Assembly (NCBI GenBank): GCA_017470735.1
Contig: JAFUYB010000041.1
Coordinates: 1 to 42,528 of the forward strand
DNA from: Lachnospiraceae bacterium
GTDB taxonomy: Bacteria > Bacillota > Clostridia > Lachnospirales > Lachnospiraceae
Length of the DNA stretch: 42,528 nucleotides
Direction: 5' to 3'
Made by a program: the position numbers and the translations under genes. The notes under the pieces are model-generated. The model had not been told where the DNA came from and ran no database searches. It worked only from the letters and a program-made list of their open reading frames with translations. Within the stretch, counting starts at the first letter, position 1; each line of letters begins with the position of its first letter. Of the stretch, positions 1 to 7,755 are shown in pieces.

Positions 1-31
1 CCGTGTGACTCCCGCTCCTATACTTAGCCAT
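1..31 (-). CDS. tnpA: IS200/IS605 TnpA transposase, N-terminal fragment at window edge
   Basis: Only about ten codons are inside the window (MAKYRSGSHT). This matches the usual start of IS200-like TnpA (M-x-x-Y-x-x-x-x-H-x), the HUH/Y1 transposase that acts on single-stranded DNA. The ATG at 29-31 is preceded by a GAGGAGG site at normal spacing. The catalytic HUH motif and tyrosine lie beyond the edge, so the call rests on the start peptide, the hairpin and the target site together. Whether the gene is intact cannot be judged. Confidence 0.6.
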   Translation of the reverse strand, partial: MAKYRSGSHT

Positions 32-94
32 TTCTGTTTCCTCCTCGGCTATAGTATATCACAGTCTATACAAAGAAAGTGCCACTAAAGTTCT

Positions 95-111
95 ACCGCC
101 TGAAAGGCGGT
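95..111. repeat. Subterminal hairpin of the IS left end
   Basis: ACCGCCT and AGGCGGT form a perfect 7-bp stem with a 3-nt loop. It lies between the tnpA promoter region and the TTGAT-adjacent end, where IS200/IS605 elements carry the imperfect-palindrome recognition hairpin. Confidence 0.65.
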
Positions 112-135
112 GGTTTGAAACCTTACGCTTGGAAA

Positions 136-209
136 ATCAATAAAGCCGTTTTTCCTTGAGATTTCTCTTTCCATTGAAGTAATTGATCATATATTTTTCT
201 TTTAAACAT
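136..209 (-). pseudogene. AAA ATPase (DUF4143-type), 5' fragment cut by the IS
   Basis: From the ATG at 207-209 the reading frame gives MFKRKIYDQLL followed by GKTALLI, the usual N-terminus of the clostridial 'ATP-binding protein' family in which GKTALLI runs straight into a G-A-R-R-V-G-K-S Walker A. Here the frame enters the insertion element after LLI and stops at 123-125, so the Walker A and everything after it are gone from this side. An AAAGGTGAG site precedes the ATG and a good promoter with direct repeats lies upstream. The 3' remainder, if it survives, should be on the far side of the element outside the window. Confidence 0.65.
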
Positions 210-225
210 ATCAAACTCACCTTTT

Positions 226-308
226 CGCATATTCGTTGATTTTATTATACATAGATACCGCAAATTCGTCAATTTCATTTTTGCGTTTTACCGCATATTC
301 GTCAATTT
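226..308. repeat. Three direct repeats at exactly 33-bp spacing over the promoter
   Basis: Copies of CGCATATTCGTCAATTT (plus strand) start at 226, 259 and 292. The second and third differ at one position, and the first differs from the others at two or three. The 33-bp period is about three helical turns. One copy contains the -35 box, one lies just downstream of the -10, and one lies upstream. This layout fits a repressor or autoregulatory operator, which is inference. Confidence 0.75.
244..272 (-). promoter_or_regulatory. Promoter of the truncated ATPase gene
   Basis: TTGACG (267-272), a 17-nt spacer and TATAAT (244-249) face the ATG at 209. The -35 box is part of the middle copy of a 33-bp-spaced direct repeat. 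Confidence 0.7.
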
Positions 309-416
309 ACGAATATAAATAATACACCTATCTTCTACGAAACCCATCATACCATTTATATGGCATACTGCTTTATATAAAATACCTTAGAATGTAATAA
401 ATCTGTTATCAATCTC

Positions 417-446
417 AAAAAATGACCCAATCTCCCATTCATTGGG
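417..446 (-). terminator. Rho-independent terminator of the diguanylate cyclase unit
   Basis: On the minus strand CCCAAT and ATTGGG form a 6-bp stem with a 9-nt loop, followed by TCA and a T-run. It lies about 65 bases after the stop of the GGDEF gene. Confidence 0.65.
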
Positions 447-509
447 AAATCAGGCCATGCAAATCTGCCAATATTCACTTGAATTGTAAAGATCAGATAA
501 CCATCAGAT

Positions 510-1934
510 TTACTCTCTTTCAGCGTGCATGCTTCTTTTATCCTCATACATTGCGGCATCCGCCCGCTTAAAGACGGCTGCAGTGCTTTCGTCCTTACCC
601 GCTTCATAGTAAGCATGCCCGAATGCGGTCGATATCCGCTCCCACGGTTCTAAAGATTTGTTCTGCATGAGCTTTTGCATATCCTCTTTGACTTTTTTGA
701 TATACTCCTCACATTTTTCCATCTCCTCATTCTGCGCAATGATCAAAAACTCATCGCCGCCGATCCGGAATATGGGAGACTCCTTGAACACATTATCGAT
801 CATGGAGTACATTTTTTTGATGTATTCGTTTCCTTTGTCATGACCATAGTTGTCATTGATCTTTTTCAGGTAATTGAGGTCGGCCATCACGATCGCGAAT
901 GCTCCATTGCCCGCAAGAATATCCCAATCCAGACGCTTTGCCGCTTTTTCGTACGCCGCTTTATTCCCTGCGCCCGTCAGACTGTCTCTGTAAGCCAGCA
1001 CATCCATTTTGTTGACATACTCTTTCATGTCACTGATCTGGCTTTCTTTTTCTAAAAGATCCTCCGCATATTCCCGCACATCCTCCACCATGGATATGAT
1101 GGAATCCGACAGAGCCTCTATTTCATCGCCCGTATGGATATCCGGATCATCCATCGTCAGCGAGAACACATCCGCCCGGTTGCGGCATTTTTCTTCAAAC
1201 TGTCCCGCCGACGCTTCCAGTCTGGATACCGGTCCGACAATCCTGCGTTCAAACCAGAAATTGATTGCCAAAAGCATAAATATACCAAACAGCACCGCTG
1301 CACCGCCTGCGATCATAATATAACGATAAGCCGCCGCACTGATGTCATCAATCAGAATATCACCGCAGATCACGGCAATCGGCTCTCCCTCGCTGTTGAA
1401 CAGCGGGCGGATCGCCGTATACATTTTCCCGAAATCCGTGTCGTTTCTGAAATAGGTGACCGTCTCATCGTGATCCATCCGGTCCATATATTGCTCTGCC
1501 ACATCCGTCGGATATAAATCACCCGTCAGATTGCCCAGGTCAGTCAGCCCGTCCGTCCCGTCAGCCTTCCCCCAGGAAGTCCACGCGGCAAACACATCCA
1601 TCATATTGTCAGGCGGATCTTTCTTCAAAGGCTTGATAATATAAATGTACTCCAGATCATGCGTCTCTTTGAAATCATTGGCCAGAAGCTGCAGTTTTTC
1701 ATACTGTTTGGATTTTTTGCCGGTATTGATGCACTCTTCCAGATCGTCGCCATCCACGCATCTTGCGATAAAATCAATGGCGTCTCCGGCGTAATTCTGG
1801 TATCTCTTGATCATATCCGACCGGTAGATCGCAAATCCCGCCGCGGCCAGTGCCAAAGATATCAGCACCACAAACAGTATACTGAACGCCAATAAAGATT
1901 TTCTCAACGGATTTCTGTACTTCTTATTTTTCAT
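510..1934 (-). CDS. Membrane diguanylate cyclase (GGDEF) with extracytoplasmic sensor
   Basis: This 474-residue protein should make cyclic di-GMP from two GTP. A first membrane helix spans about residues 12-36, an extracellular sensor-like segment about 40-203, and a second helix about 205-227. A HAMP-like linker and coiled coil follow to about 310, then the GGDEF domain, with DSLTGAGNK near 317 and an intact GGDEF at 392-396. No RxxD lies five residues before GGDEF, so the usual product-inhibition I-site is missing. It follows a lipoprotein gene by 12 bases and is the last gene before a terminator, so the lipoprotein may be its signalling partner. The ligand is not visible from sequence. Confidence 0.9.
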   Translation of the reverse strand: MKNKKYRNPLRKSLLAFSILFVVLISLALAAAGFAIYRSDMIKRYQNYAGDAIDFIARCVDGDDLEECINTGKKSKQYEKLQLLANDFKETHDLEYIYIIKPLKKDPPDNMMDVFAAWTSWGKADGTDGLTDLGNLTGDLYPTDVAEQYMDRMDHDETVTYFRNDTDFGKMYTAIRPLFNSEGEPIAVICGDILIDDISAAAYRYIMIAGGAAVLFGIFMLLAINFWFERRIVGPVSRLEASAGQFEEKCRNRADVFSLTMDDPDIHTGDEIEALSDSIISMVEDVREYAEDLLEKESQISDMKEYVNKMDVLAYRDSLTGAGNKAAYEKAAKRLDWDILAGNGAFAIVMADLNYLKKINDNYGHDKGNEYIKKMYSMIDNVFKESPIFRIGGDEFLIIAQNEEMEKCEEYIKKVKEDMQKLMQNKSLEPWERISTAFGHAYYEAGKDESTAAVFKRADAAMYEDKRSMHAERE

Positions 1935-1946
1935 ATCCGATATATC

Positions 1947-2597
1947 CTATTTTTTCCCTGCACCTTTGGCCGTCTTCCGGTCCTGCGCCAGAGTCCGCTC
2001 TGCCGTGGACGTATAAGCGTAGATTTCCTTTACTTTGTTCAAAGCTTTGACATCATAGGAAAATATCGCGGTGCGTTTGTTCTTTGACAGCTTCCCGTTT
2101 GTCTTTGTGATCTTGTCCTTGAATTTCACCTTGATAACAACGCGCTCCAAAATCTCCGACATGTATGCCTCTGCCGAATCGAGATCCTCCGATACGGAAT
2201 CTCCAACCGTTTCCGACGCGTCCGCAGAGTAGATGCTGCTTCTCGTCACGATCGGATCCGCTTTTCCTTTTCCGCTGTAATACGATTCTTTGGACTTCTG
2301 CGTCTCACTCTTGTAATATTCCTTGTTTCCGATCTTGACAACCGGATATTTCTGGATCTCCGTCATAAAAGCAGAAATCTCCGATGCATCCAATCCGCTG
2401 CCTTGCGCATTGACTGTGCTCCCTCCCGCAGCATAGGTATCGACTTTTGACTTGTTGAACCATACGGTCACGCTCTCCGTATATTTCTTCGCGCTTTTTG
2501 TCGTATCGATCTCGCCACCGATCCTCATGCATCCGGTCAGCAGAACCGATATTGCCACTACTGCGGCAAGGATTTTGAAACTTTTTCTTGTGAACAT
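1947..2597 (-). CDS. Secreted lipoprotein of unknown function
   Basis: The ATG at 2595-2597 has a strong AAGGAGG site and gives a classic lipoprotein signal: basic N-terminus, hydrophobic core and an LLTGC lipobox with the cysteine near residue 23. The mature part (about 190 residues) is lysine- and serine-rich, with alternating polar beta-like stretches, and I recognise no domain. A longer in-frame start at 2621 would add eight residues before the signal, but has no better ribosome site. It lies directly upstream of the diguanylate cyclase and may present a ligand to that enzyme's outer domain, which is inference from position only. Confidence 0.75.
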   Translation of the reverse strand: MFTRKSFKILAAVVAISVLLTGCMRIGGEIDTTKSAKKYTESVTVWFNKSKVDTYAAGGSTVNAQGSGLDASEISAFMTEIQKYPVVKIGNKEYYKSETQKSKESYYSGKGKADPIVTRSSIYSADASETVGDSVSEDLDSAEAYMSEILERVVIKVKFKDKITKTNGKLSKNKRTAIFSYDVKALNKVKEIYAYTSTAERTLAQDRKTAKGAGKK

Positions 2598-2640
2598 TCT
2601 TTTCCTCCTTTTTATCCACAACGGTTTTTCTTTGTTACTG

Positions 2641-3336
2641 TTATACTTTTGCTTTCTTTATCTTCAGACTCTTTAAATACTCTTTCTGCTCCGGAGCGAT
2701 CCGGTTGCTCTCCACAGATTTCTGGATCGCCCGGTTATGTGTCCACACATCTAGGCGATGGTTTTCAATGTAAGGCAATATTTGCTCATACTGCTTGGCC
2801 AATGCTGTCGCGAAATACCATGCAATCATCATGTTGACATAGTATTCCTCCGACCGGATCTGCGCAACCATCCCAGGATATGCCGGATCAAAATCTTCAT
2901 CCAAAAAGTGCTGCATCAGCATCCCGACGCCAAACCGAATGGTATAGGTTTCTTCCGATTGGAGCCAGACCGTTATCATGTCAAGCAGCTCCTGCCGGTG
3001 CTTCTTAAAGACCTTCGGGGACAGCTGGTCACAAGTCGCCCAATTGTCTATATATGGCAGAAAACGGATCACTTCCTGCATACAAAGCTCATAATCTTTA
3101 ATCTCTGAAATGATGAACGCATGTAACTGATTCTCATCAAAATATCCGTGCGGAAGGTCATCCAAGAAGTTCTTGATCTCATCCCTCTTTAAGAGCTTTT
3201 TTGCATACTTCCGCAGCTCCGGGGTCCTTACCCCGATCACTGTCTCTGCCCTGACCGTCGGAATAAGCTTACTTTGGAAATCCCTGTACTTCTCGTCCTG
3301 CAGCCGGAACAATTCCTCTCTGATCTCTTCTGTCAT
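2641..3336 (-). CDS. AlkD-like DNA alkylation repair protein
   Basis: The 231-residue product resembles the AlkD/AlkC HEAT-repeat DNA glycosylases that remove alkylated bases. The family pattern is visible as GVRTPELRKYAK near residue 35, LHAFIISEIKDYE near 90, the DNWATCDQLSPKVF block near 115, and IRFGVGMLMQHFL near 150. The W and D of the DNWATCD block correspond to residues used for DNA and base contacts in AlkD. The start MTEEIREEL was chosen because an upstream extension overlaps tspO and has no homology. It is 8 bases from tspO and 43 from the lipoprotein gene, so co-transcription is likely. Confidence 0.85.
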   Translation of the reverse strand: MTEEIREELFRLQDEKYRDFQSKLIPTVRAETVIGVRTPELRKYAKKLLKRDEIKNFLDDLPHGYFDENQLHAFIISEIKDYELCMQEVIRFLPYIDNWATCDQLSPKVFKKHRQELLDMITVWLQSEETYTIRFGVGMLMQHFLDEDFDPAYPGMVAQIRSEEYYVNMMIAWYFATALAKQYEQILPYIENHRLDVWTHNRAIQKSVESNRIAPEQKEYLKSLKIKKAKV

Positions 3337-3344
3337 ATTGTTCC

Positions 3345-3851
3345 TCAATTCAATAACGCCACTCCGATATTCAGATAACCCGCGAAGGTCGTCCAGCACA
3401 GATAGGGAATCAGCAGGAATACGGCAGGCTTTGCGACCTTGTTGGCAAAGATCATCAGCGCAAGGATCAGCGCCCACATTGCCAGCAGCCAGATAAACGC
3501 AATGTAATACCATCCCAGCTTGAAAAAGATCGGGCTCCAGCAGAAATTAAAGAACAACTGCCCCGCATAAAGACAGAGTGCTGTCATGCGGTTCTTCTGC
3601 TGCTGTTCGTCCTTCGGCTCCGCCATATACAACAGATAACAGGCAATCCCCATCAGCACATACAGAATCGACCATGCCACCGGAAACAGCCAGCCGGGAG
3701 GTGACAGCGGCGGCTGGTTCATCTCACCGAACTGTGCCATCGCATCCGCAGTCAATGCGGCTGACACGCCGCCTACGGCTAATGGAATACAGATGGATGC
3801 CATGCCTATAAATGTTTTTTGCAGCTTTGTTCGTCTTTTCATATTTGCCAT
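3345..3851 (-). CDS. tspO: TspO/MBR family tryptophan-rich sensory protein
   Basis: This is a small five-helix membrane protein of about 168 residues. The family signatures PPGWLFPVAWSILYVLMG and NFCWSPIFF are present, with the characteristic tryptophans. TspO proteins bind porphyrins and related ligands and are linked to stress and tetrapyrrole control; the role in this organism cannot be told. The exact start is uncertain: a GTG at 3869, ATG at 3851 and ATG at 3842 are in frame, with AAAGG nearest the last two. It is the first gene of the run that continues with the AlkD-like gene. Confidence 0.88.
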   Translation of the reverse strand: MANMKRRTKLQKTFIGMASICIPLAVGGVSAALTADAMAQFGEMNQPPLSPPGWLFPVAWSILYVLMGIACYLLYMAEPKDEQQQKNRMTALCLYAGQLFFNFCWSPIFFKLGWYYIAFIWLLAMWALILALMIFANKVAKPAVFLLIPYLCWTTFAGYLNIGVALLN

Positions 3852-3908
3852 ATTCCTTTCAAATTTCACTGAGCTCTATTTTACCACAAAAGAAACCATT
3901 TTAACACC

Positions 3909-3940
3909 AAAAAAGCATACCTGCCCTGCTGCGGTATGCC
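3909..3940 (-). terminator. Rho-independent terminator after the 33-residue ORF
   Basis: GCATACC and GGTATGC pair in a 7-bp stem followed by a T-run on the minus strand. It begins 27 bases after the stop of the small ORF and separates it from tspO. Confidence 0.75.
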
Positions 3941-3966
3941 TTTCATTCCGATTGTTTGCTGATTAT

Positions 3967-4068
3967 CTATTTCTCGTGGTGAAGATTCAACAGTACCAAA
4001 GTGATCTCATCCACATTTACTCCAAGTTCTTTCGCCATCATAATGGTGGCATCTGTATAATCTTTCAT
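3967..4068 (-). CDS. Orphan 33-residue peptide
   Basis: The peptide begins MKDYTDATIMMAKELG and ends with LLNLHHEK. I do not recognise it. The case for a real gene is strong for its size: a perfect AGGAGG sits seven bases before the ATG, a plausible promoter lies upstream, and it is bracketed by two clear terminators, so it forms its own transcription unit of roughly 250 bases. The sequence is amphipathic and not strongly hydrophobic, so it is neither an obvious membrane peptide nor a leader peptide for tspO, from which a terminator separates it. Confidence 0.55.
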   Translation of the reverse strand: MKDYTDATIMMAKELGVNVDEITLVLLNLHHEK

Positions 4069-4181
4069 CTGTTTTCCTCCTCAATATGAGATGCTGTACC
4101 ATCATTTTTTTGCGATTCATTATTGTGTCCTTGCAGTTGTCTGTTTATTTTCAACTTATATATCGGATGAATTTTGTATTT

Positions 4182-4209
4182 ATAATAGAACAATTTGAAA
4201 ATTTCGCAA
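4182..4209 (-). promoter_or_regulatory. Possible promoter of the 33-residue ORF
   Basis: TTGCGA (4204-4209), 16 bases and TATTAT (4182-4187). The -35 box touches the T-run of the preceding terminator, so termination and initiation sites abut. Confidence 0.35.
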
Positions 4210-4246
4210 AAAAAGTACCCTGCTTTTGAAAGTCAGCCAGGGTACT
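4208..4246 (-). terminator. Terminator of the decarboxylase operon
   Basis: AGTACCCTG and CAGGGTACT form a perfect 9-bp stem followed by seven T residues on the minus strand, 80 bases after the oadA stop. It is the first strong terminator met after the promoter before scpA. Confidence 0.85.
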
Positions 4247-4327
4247 TAACGCTTATAATATGGGATGAAGTCAGCCAGCAAATACAAATACTATGCTGGT
4301 CTGCTGCCAGCCATCCGCCTTCCTTCA

Positions 4328-5740
4328 CTACACCGGATACGCCACATTGGCCGTATCCGCTTTGCTCATATCGACGCCGGTCTGCTGCGTCTGGCGGTAG
4401 TTGAAGAACTCCTTTGCCACCTGCGGGAACAATGCGTAAGAAAGCACATCCTCATCCTGTTGCTTCCACTCACGCATCTCCGACTCGAAACGCTTCAGCC
4501 CCGGCTGCAGCAGATCCGCCGGACGGCAGGTGATCGCTTCGCTCTTTTCATCACCGAGCACCAGATCCACGATCTCGGGATTGAACGGTTTGACGGTCTG
4601 CCCGTATTTGCCGAGCAGAATATCCTTGGTCTCCTGCGTAGCCACTTTGTAGCGCTCACCCATCAGTACATTGAACACAGCCTGCGTGCCGACGATCTGC
4701 GAAGACGGCGTCACCAGCGGCGGCTCGCCCAGATCTTTGCGTACCCGCGGTACTTCCTCAAGCACCTCGGTCAGCTTGTCCTCCTTGCCCTGCTCTTTGA
4801 GCTGTGACAGCAGATTGGAAAGCATGCCGCCAGGCACCTGATACAGCAGTGTCTTGATGTTGACGCCAAGCACCTTCGGATCCAGCAGTCCGGAATCCAG
4901 CGCCTCCTGACGCAGCGGCGCAAAGTAATCCGTGATCTCCGCAAGCTTCTGCTGATCCAAGCCCGTATCGTATTCCGTGCCGCGGAACGCCTCAACCATT
5001 ACTTCTGTCGCTGGCTGGCTCGTGCCAAGCGCGAACGGCGACATTGCGGTATCGATAATATCACAGCCAGCTTCCACGGCTTTCATCAATGTCATCGATG
5101 CGACACCCGAAGTGTAATGTGTATGCAATTCAATCGGCAGGCTGGTCGCGCCTTTAAGTGCCGAAACCAGCGTCGATGCTTCCTTTGGCACCAGAAGTCC
5201 TGCCATATCCTTGATACAGATCGAATCCGCGCCCATTTCCTCAATGCGCTTCGCCATTGTCGTCCAATACTCTAAAGTATACGCATCGCCCAATGTATAG
5301 GAAAGCGCCACCTGCGCATGTCCTTTTTCCTTGTTGCACGCCTTGACTGCCGTTTCAAGATTCCGCACATCATTCAGGCAGTCGAAAATACGGATAATGT
5401 CAATGCCGTTGGCGATGGATTTCTCAACGAAATACTCCACCACATCGTCAGGATACGGCTTGTAGCCCAAAATATTCTGCCCGCGGAACAGCATCTGCAG
5501 CTTGGTCTTCTTGAAACCTGCGCGCAATTTGCGCAGCCGCTCCCACGGATCCTCTTTCAGGAAGCGCAGGCACGCGTCAAAAGTCGCCCCGCCCCAACAC
5601 TCAACGGCATGATACCCGATCTCGTCCATTTTATCCACGATCCCGAGCATCTGCTCCGTTGTCATCCGTGTCGCGATCAAAGACTGGTGCGCATCCCGCA
5701 GCACTGTCTCAGTAATTTTCACAGGTCGTTTCTCACTCAT
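4328..5740 (-). CDS. oadA: Oxaloacetate decarboxylase alpha-type carboxyltransferase (no biotin domain)
   Basis: This 470-residue TIM-barrel carboxyltransferase of the OadA/PycB family moves CO2 between a keto acid (oxaloacetate/pyruvate) and carrier biotin. Visible active-site features are the metal Asp in TVLRDAHQS (D16), the carbamylated-lysine motif CIKDMAG (K177) and the metal histidines HTH (206-208). The protein ends without a biotinyl domain, because the carrier is encoded separately at 6997-7353, as in many clostridia. It is the last gene of the cluster. Together with the CoA-carboxyltransferase at the other end, it would allow exchange of a carboxyl group between acyl-CoA and pyruvate; that coupling is inference. 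Confidence 0.92.
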   Translation of the reverse strand: MSEKRPVKITETVLRDAHQSLIATRMTTEQMLGIVDKMDEIGYHAVECWGGATFDACLRFLKEDPWERLRKLRAGFKKTKLQMLFRGQNILGYKPYPDDVVEYFVEKSIANGIDIIRIFDCLNDVRNLETAVKACNKEKGHAQVALSYTLGDAYTLEYWTTMAKRIEEMGADSICIKDMAGLLVPKEASTLVSALKGATSLPIELHTHYTSGVASMTLMKAVEAGCDIIDTAMSPFALGTSQPATEVMVEAFRGTEYDTGLDQQKLAEITDYFAPLRQEALDSGLLDPKVLGVNIKTLLYQVPGGMLSNLLSQLKEQGKEDKLTEVLEEVPRVRKDLGEPPLVTPSSQIVGTQAVFNVLMGERYKVATQETKDILLGKYGQTVKPFNPEIVDLVLGDEKSEAITCRPADLLQPGLKRFESEMREWKQQDEDVLSYALFPQVAKEFFNYRQTQQTGVDMSKADTANVAYPV

Positions 5741-5796
5741 TGTTCGTCACCTCTAGAAAAACTCATTTCACTTTCAGTTCGCATTCATTAAATGCT

Positions 5797-6945
5797 CTAC
5801 ACTCCGAAGATGGCCATAAACACACCCGCCGCGACAGCCGTTCCGATCACGCCCGCCACATTCGGTCCCATCGCATGCATCAAGAGGAAATTCGTCGGAT
5901 CCTCTTCGGCACCGACCTTCTGCGCCACACGCGCTGACATCGGCACCGCGGATACGCCTGCCGCGCCGATCAGCGGATTGATCTTGCCGCCGGTCAGGAA
6001 GCACAAAAGCTTTCCGAACCACACGCCCGCCGCAGTACCAAACGCAAACGCCGCCAGGCCAAGCCCGACAATCTTTAAGGTGTCCACATTCAAAAACGCT
6101 TCCGCGCTCGTCGATGCCCCGACCGATGTACCGAGCAGAATGACGACAATGTACATCAGGGCATTGCTCGCCGTCTCAGACAGCTGGCGCACCACGCCGG
6201 ACTCACGGAACAGATTGCCAAGCATCAGCATACCCACAAGCGGGGCTGTCGTCGGCAGGATCAGGCAGACCACCATCGTGACAACGATCGGGAACAAAAT
6301 CCTCTCCAGCTTTGACACCTGGCGGAGATTTTCCATCTTGATCGCCCGCTCTTTTTTCGTCGTAAACAGCTTCATGATCGGCGGCTGGATGATCGGCACC
6401 AGCGACATATAAGAATACGCCGCCACGGCGATCGGACCCATCAGACTGCCCTGTCCGAGCTTCCCGGCAAGGAAGATCGAGGTCGGACCGTCCGCTCCGC
6501 CAATGATGGAGATTGCCGCTGCCGCTTTGTCATTAAAGCCGATCGCCATAGCGATCAGATATGCCGAAAAGATACCGAACTGAGCGGCTGCTCCGAGCAG
6601 AAAGCTGATCGGATTGGCAATCAGCGGTCCGAAATCCGTCATTGCACCGACACCCAAAAAGATCAGCGACGGCAGGATCGACCATTCATCAAGTGTGTAG
6701 AAATAATACAGCATTCCGCCGACACCGTTGGCACTCTCTTCCGGCGACATCATAATATCCGGATAGATATTGACCAAGAGCATGCCGAACGCGATCGGCA
6801 CCAGAAGCAGCGGCTCAAAATCCCACCGGATCGCCAGATACAGAAAGAAACACGCCACTGCGATCATAAAGAAATTGCCGATCGTCAGGTTGAAAAACGC
6901 TGTCTGGTGTACAAGATTTGATAATGTATCCAGTATATAGTCCAT
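5797..6945 (-). CDS. oadB: Sodium-pumping decarboxylase beta subunit
   Basis: This integral membrane subunit of 382 residues decarboxylates carboxybiotin and exports sodium ions. About nine to eleven hydrophobic segments are visible. The family's diagnostic GGADGPT motif lies at about 149-155; its aspartate is part of the sodium/proton path in OadB, MmdB and GcdB. The length is typical for the clostridial form. It lies between the biotin carrier and OadA genes and is the only ion pump of the cluster, so both carboxyltransferases would have to use it. Assignment to oxaloacetate, methylmalonyl-CoA or glutaconyl-CoA cannot be made from this subunit. Confidence 0.93.
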   Translation of the reverse strand: MDYILDTLSNLVHQTAFFNLTIGNFFMIAVACFFLYLAIRWDFEPLLLVPIAFGMLLVNIYPDIMMSPEESANGVGGMLYYFYTLDEWSILPSLIFLGVGAMTDFGPLIANPISFLLGAAAQFGIFSAYLIAMAIGFNDKAAAAISIIGGADGPTSIFLAGKLGQGSLMGPIAVAAYSYMSLVPIIQPPIMKLFTTKKERAIKMENLRQVSKLERILFPIVVTMVVCLILPTTAPLVGMLMLGNLFRESGVVRQLSETASNALMYIVVILLGTSVGASTSAEAFLNVDTLKIVGLGLAAFAFGTAAGVWFGKLLCFLTGGKINPLIGAAGVSAVPMSARVAQKVGAEEDPTNFLLMHAMGPNVAGVIGTAVAAGVFMAIFGV

Positions 6946-6996
6946 CTTGTCTCCTCTAAGTAACGCAAAATAATATCTGACTTATAAATCTGCGTC

Positions 6997-7353
6997 TTAA
7001 TTCATCGTCGCCAAAAGTGCGCCTGATTCGACCGCCTGCCCTTCAGATACCTCAATGGATACGATCACGCCATCCTTCGGTGCCACGACCGGCGTCTCCA
7101 TTTTCATCACTTCAAGCACAACAACGGTCTGTCCTTTTTTGACCTGCGTGCCGACCGGAGCCTCCACACGGAACACCTTTCCTGCCGCTCCCGCCTCAAT
7201 CTTGATCGAGCCGGCGTCTCCCGACGCATCCGCTGCAGGCGCCGCAGCTGCAGGCTGGGGCGTCGTCGCCGTCGTGACAATCGAACCGCCTCCGCGCTCC
7301 TCGACCATGACATCGTAATTCTTGCCGTTTACTGTAATGATGTACTCCTTCAT
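6997..7353 (-). CDS. Biotin carboxyl carrier protein of the decarboxylase
   Basis: The 118-residue product has a short N-terminal beta region, an Ala/Pro-rich flexible linker (about 30-46) and a biotinyl domain from about 49. The biotin site reads EVMKMET with the target lysine at residue 84; the usual EAMKMET alanine is replaced by valine, a conservative change. The linker lets the biotin swing between the carboxyltransferases in the cytoplasm and the OadB pump. This is the GcdC/MmdC-type gamma/biotin subunit, encoded apart from the carboxyltransferase. It lies between oadG-like and oadB. Confidence 0.92.
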   Translation of the reverse strand: MKEYIITVNGKNYDVMVEERGGGSIVTTATTPQPAAAAPAADASGDAGSIKIEAGAAGKVFRVEAPVGTQVKKGQTVVVLEVMKMETPVVAPKDGVIVSIEVSEGQAVESGALLATMN

Positions 7354-7440
7354 TACCCTTTTCCTCCCTATGTTTGCCCTACTTAAACCGTATGTATTTA
7401 TGTTGCTTCATATTTCAACAACACTGTATGTCCCACAAAA

Positions 7441-7737
7441 TCAATATCTCCTGCGGATCGAGCGGACAACAAAGTCATCCGTCGAGATCGCCTCGCTCGC
7501 TGCAATTGCTGCCGCGATCACCGCCACAAGTTCCCGCTCATCCTCAGTCGGCTCCGGAACCAAAAGCCGGATATCCATATATTCCTCCGGCTTCGGATCG
7601 GGCGAATCTTTTTTGGAAAATTTCTCCCTCAGATACGGAATGATCCGGAAGCAATAAATCAGGATTGAGATCAGCGCCAGCATGCAGAAAACAATGCTGA
7701 TGCCCATGATCGTATTTTGTAACGCCTGCTCCACCAT
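7441..7737 (-). CDS. oadG: OadG-family membrane anchor subunit
   Basis: This small protein of 98 residues has one N-terminal membrane helix (about 8-32), followed by a charged cytoplasmic tail and a basic end (VRSIRRRY). That is the plan of OadG/MmdD delta subunits, which hold the carboxyltransferase on the membrane pump and help assembly. The segment ELVAVIAAAIAASEA in the middle is typical of the clostridial OadG family. It starts 18 bases downstream of the CoA-carboxyltransferase stop, consistent with one operon. Confidence 0.85.
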   Translation of the reverse strand: MVEQALQNTIMGISIVFCMLALISILIYCFRIIPYLREKFSKKDSPDPKPEEYMDIRLLVPEPTEDERELVAVIAAAIAASEAISTDDFVVRSIRRRY

Positions 7738-7755
7738 GTCTGTTCACCGCCTCAC

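Larger units (their letters stand above)
1..135 (-). mobile_element. IS200/IS605-type insertion sequence, left end (partial)
   Basis: The window opens inside the element. It shows the beginning of a TnpA gene preceded by AGGAGG and, further upstream, a perfect subterminal hairpin at 95-111 of the kind that IS200/IS605 single-strand transposases recognise at the left end. The flank at 136-140 reads TTGAT on the minus strand, which is the known target of ISDra2-like members, and these elements insert directly 3' of the target without duplicating it. I therefore place the left end at 135. The element interrupts an ATPase gene. Whether tnpB follows cannot be seen because the element runs out of the window. 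Confidence 0.72.

Noticed and set aside
4260-4327. Second hairpin after oadA (CTGGCAGCAGACCAGC)
   Set aside because: The stem is short and no T-run follows; the strong terminator at 4208-4246 explains the end of the unit.
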